Source: Phyllostachys edulis (taxonomy: Eukaryota > Streptophyta > Magnoliopsida > Poales > Poaceae). From it: a stretch of 64,000 nucleotides of DNA. The stretch covers positions 59,154,016 to 59,218,015 of the forward strand of contig CM070557.1 of the NCBI GenBank assembly GCA_036346405.1, given 5' to 3'. A program made the position numbers and the translations under genes. The notes beneath the pieces were generated by a model, which saw only the letters and a program-made list of their open reading frames with translations, searched no databases and was not told the origin of the DNA. Numbering within the stretch: the first letter of the stretch is position 1; every line of letters starts with the position of its first letter. Shown here one piece after another: positions 63,376 to 64,000 of this stretch.

Positions 63376-64000
63376 AGGAGATCCTGAACAGTCCTGATGA
63401 AGCCACGTAGCGCTCCTGAGGAGATCCTGGATGGCCCTGATGAAGCCGTGTATCACTCCTGAGGAGGTCTTGGGCGATCCTGATGAAACCGCGTAGCACT
63501 CCGGAGGAGGTCCTGAGCGACTCTGATGAAGCCACGTAGCACTCCAGAGGAGGTCTTGAGCGGCCTTGATAAAGGCGCACGAGTGCTCCTGAGGAGGTCC
63601 TGTACGGCCCTGATGAGGCCGCATAGCGCTCCTGAGGAGGTCTTGAGTGGCCCTGATGAAGGCGCGCGAGCGCTCCTGAGGAGGTCTTGGACGGCCCTGA
63701 TGAAGCCACGTAGCGCTCCTGATGAGGTCTTGGATGGCCCTGATGAAGGCACACGAACGCTCCTGAGGAGGTCTTGAACAAAATTGATGAAGCCACGTGA
63801 GCGCCCTTGAGGAGGTCCTGGGCGGCTCTGATGAAGGCGTGTGGCACTCCCGAGGAGGTCCTGAGTGGTCCTGATGGAGGCGCGCGAGTGCTCCTGAGGA
63901 GGTCCTGGACGGCCCTGATGAAGGCGCGTAGCGCTCCTGAGAAGGTCTTGGATGGTCCTGATGAAGGCGCGCGAACGCTCCTAAGGAGGTCCTGGACGGC
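63376..64000. repeat. 43-44-bp tandem repeat array, right block
   Basis: It continues the array at 58170 with about 14 more units (CCTGAGGAGGTC...CCTGATGAAG) and runs to the window end. Some units are 44 bp (GGCGCGCGAGCGCTCC variants). Confidence 0.9.

Noticed and set aside
1..64000. CRISPR arrays, operons, bacterial-type defence or phage genes, tRNA or rRNA genes
   Set aside because: No spaced palindromic arrays, cloverleaf or rRNA sequence recognised. Splicing and transposon content show a plant nuclear genome.

Overview
The window is a repeat-dense stretch of a grass nuclear genome, most like rice (Oryza). The reasons are spliced genes with GT-AG introns, grass-type LTR retrotransposons, hAT, Mutator and Harbinger elements, L1-type LINEs, a Helitron with TCTCTACTA...CTAG ends, and gene fragments that read like grass genes. 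Nothing prokaryotic is present, and I see no tRNA, rRNA or CRISPR array.

Only one gene looks intact. It is on the + strand at 332-22580 and encodes an FYRN-FYRC protein with a WD40-like C-terminal half. Twelve exons join in phase to 3453 nt (1150 codons plus stop). Its 22 kb span comes from two introns filled with transposons. Intron 8 (5774-12538) holds a complete but decayed Copia element. Intron 10 (13430-21856) holds two hAT MITEs, a Pack-MULE carrying part of a glycine decarboxylase P-protein gene, and a nested set of LTR elements. An LTR element with three LTRs sits about 106 bp past the stop codon, inside the probable 3' UTR.

From 24.5 to 38.3 kb there is no intact gene. In order there are two inverted-repeat elements, an (AT)n tract, a 1.7 kb non-autonomous LTR element, and a LINE fragment invaded by a second LINE. 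Next come two head-to-head copies of one LINE family that form a large inverted repeat, with a truncated hAT transposon inside one arm, and then a Harbinger-like MITE.

From 38372 to 56172 there is a gene-capturing Helitron. It carries pieces of a LINE RNase H region, a 14-3-3 gene, an ankyrin/integrin-linked-kinase-like gene and a DUF4057 gene, all on the + strand with introns kept. A 14.3 kb Gypsy chromovirus with 4.6 kb LTRs has inserted into the captured 14-3-3 exon.

After 56.2 kb there is a truncated Copia element (LTR end and gag), then the start of another LTR containing a 43-bp tandem array. That array is split by a 4.8 kb solo LTR and runs off the end of the window.

Element boundaries rest on target-site duplications I found in the sequence. 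Family names rest on motifs read by eye, not on database searches.
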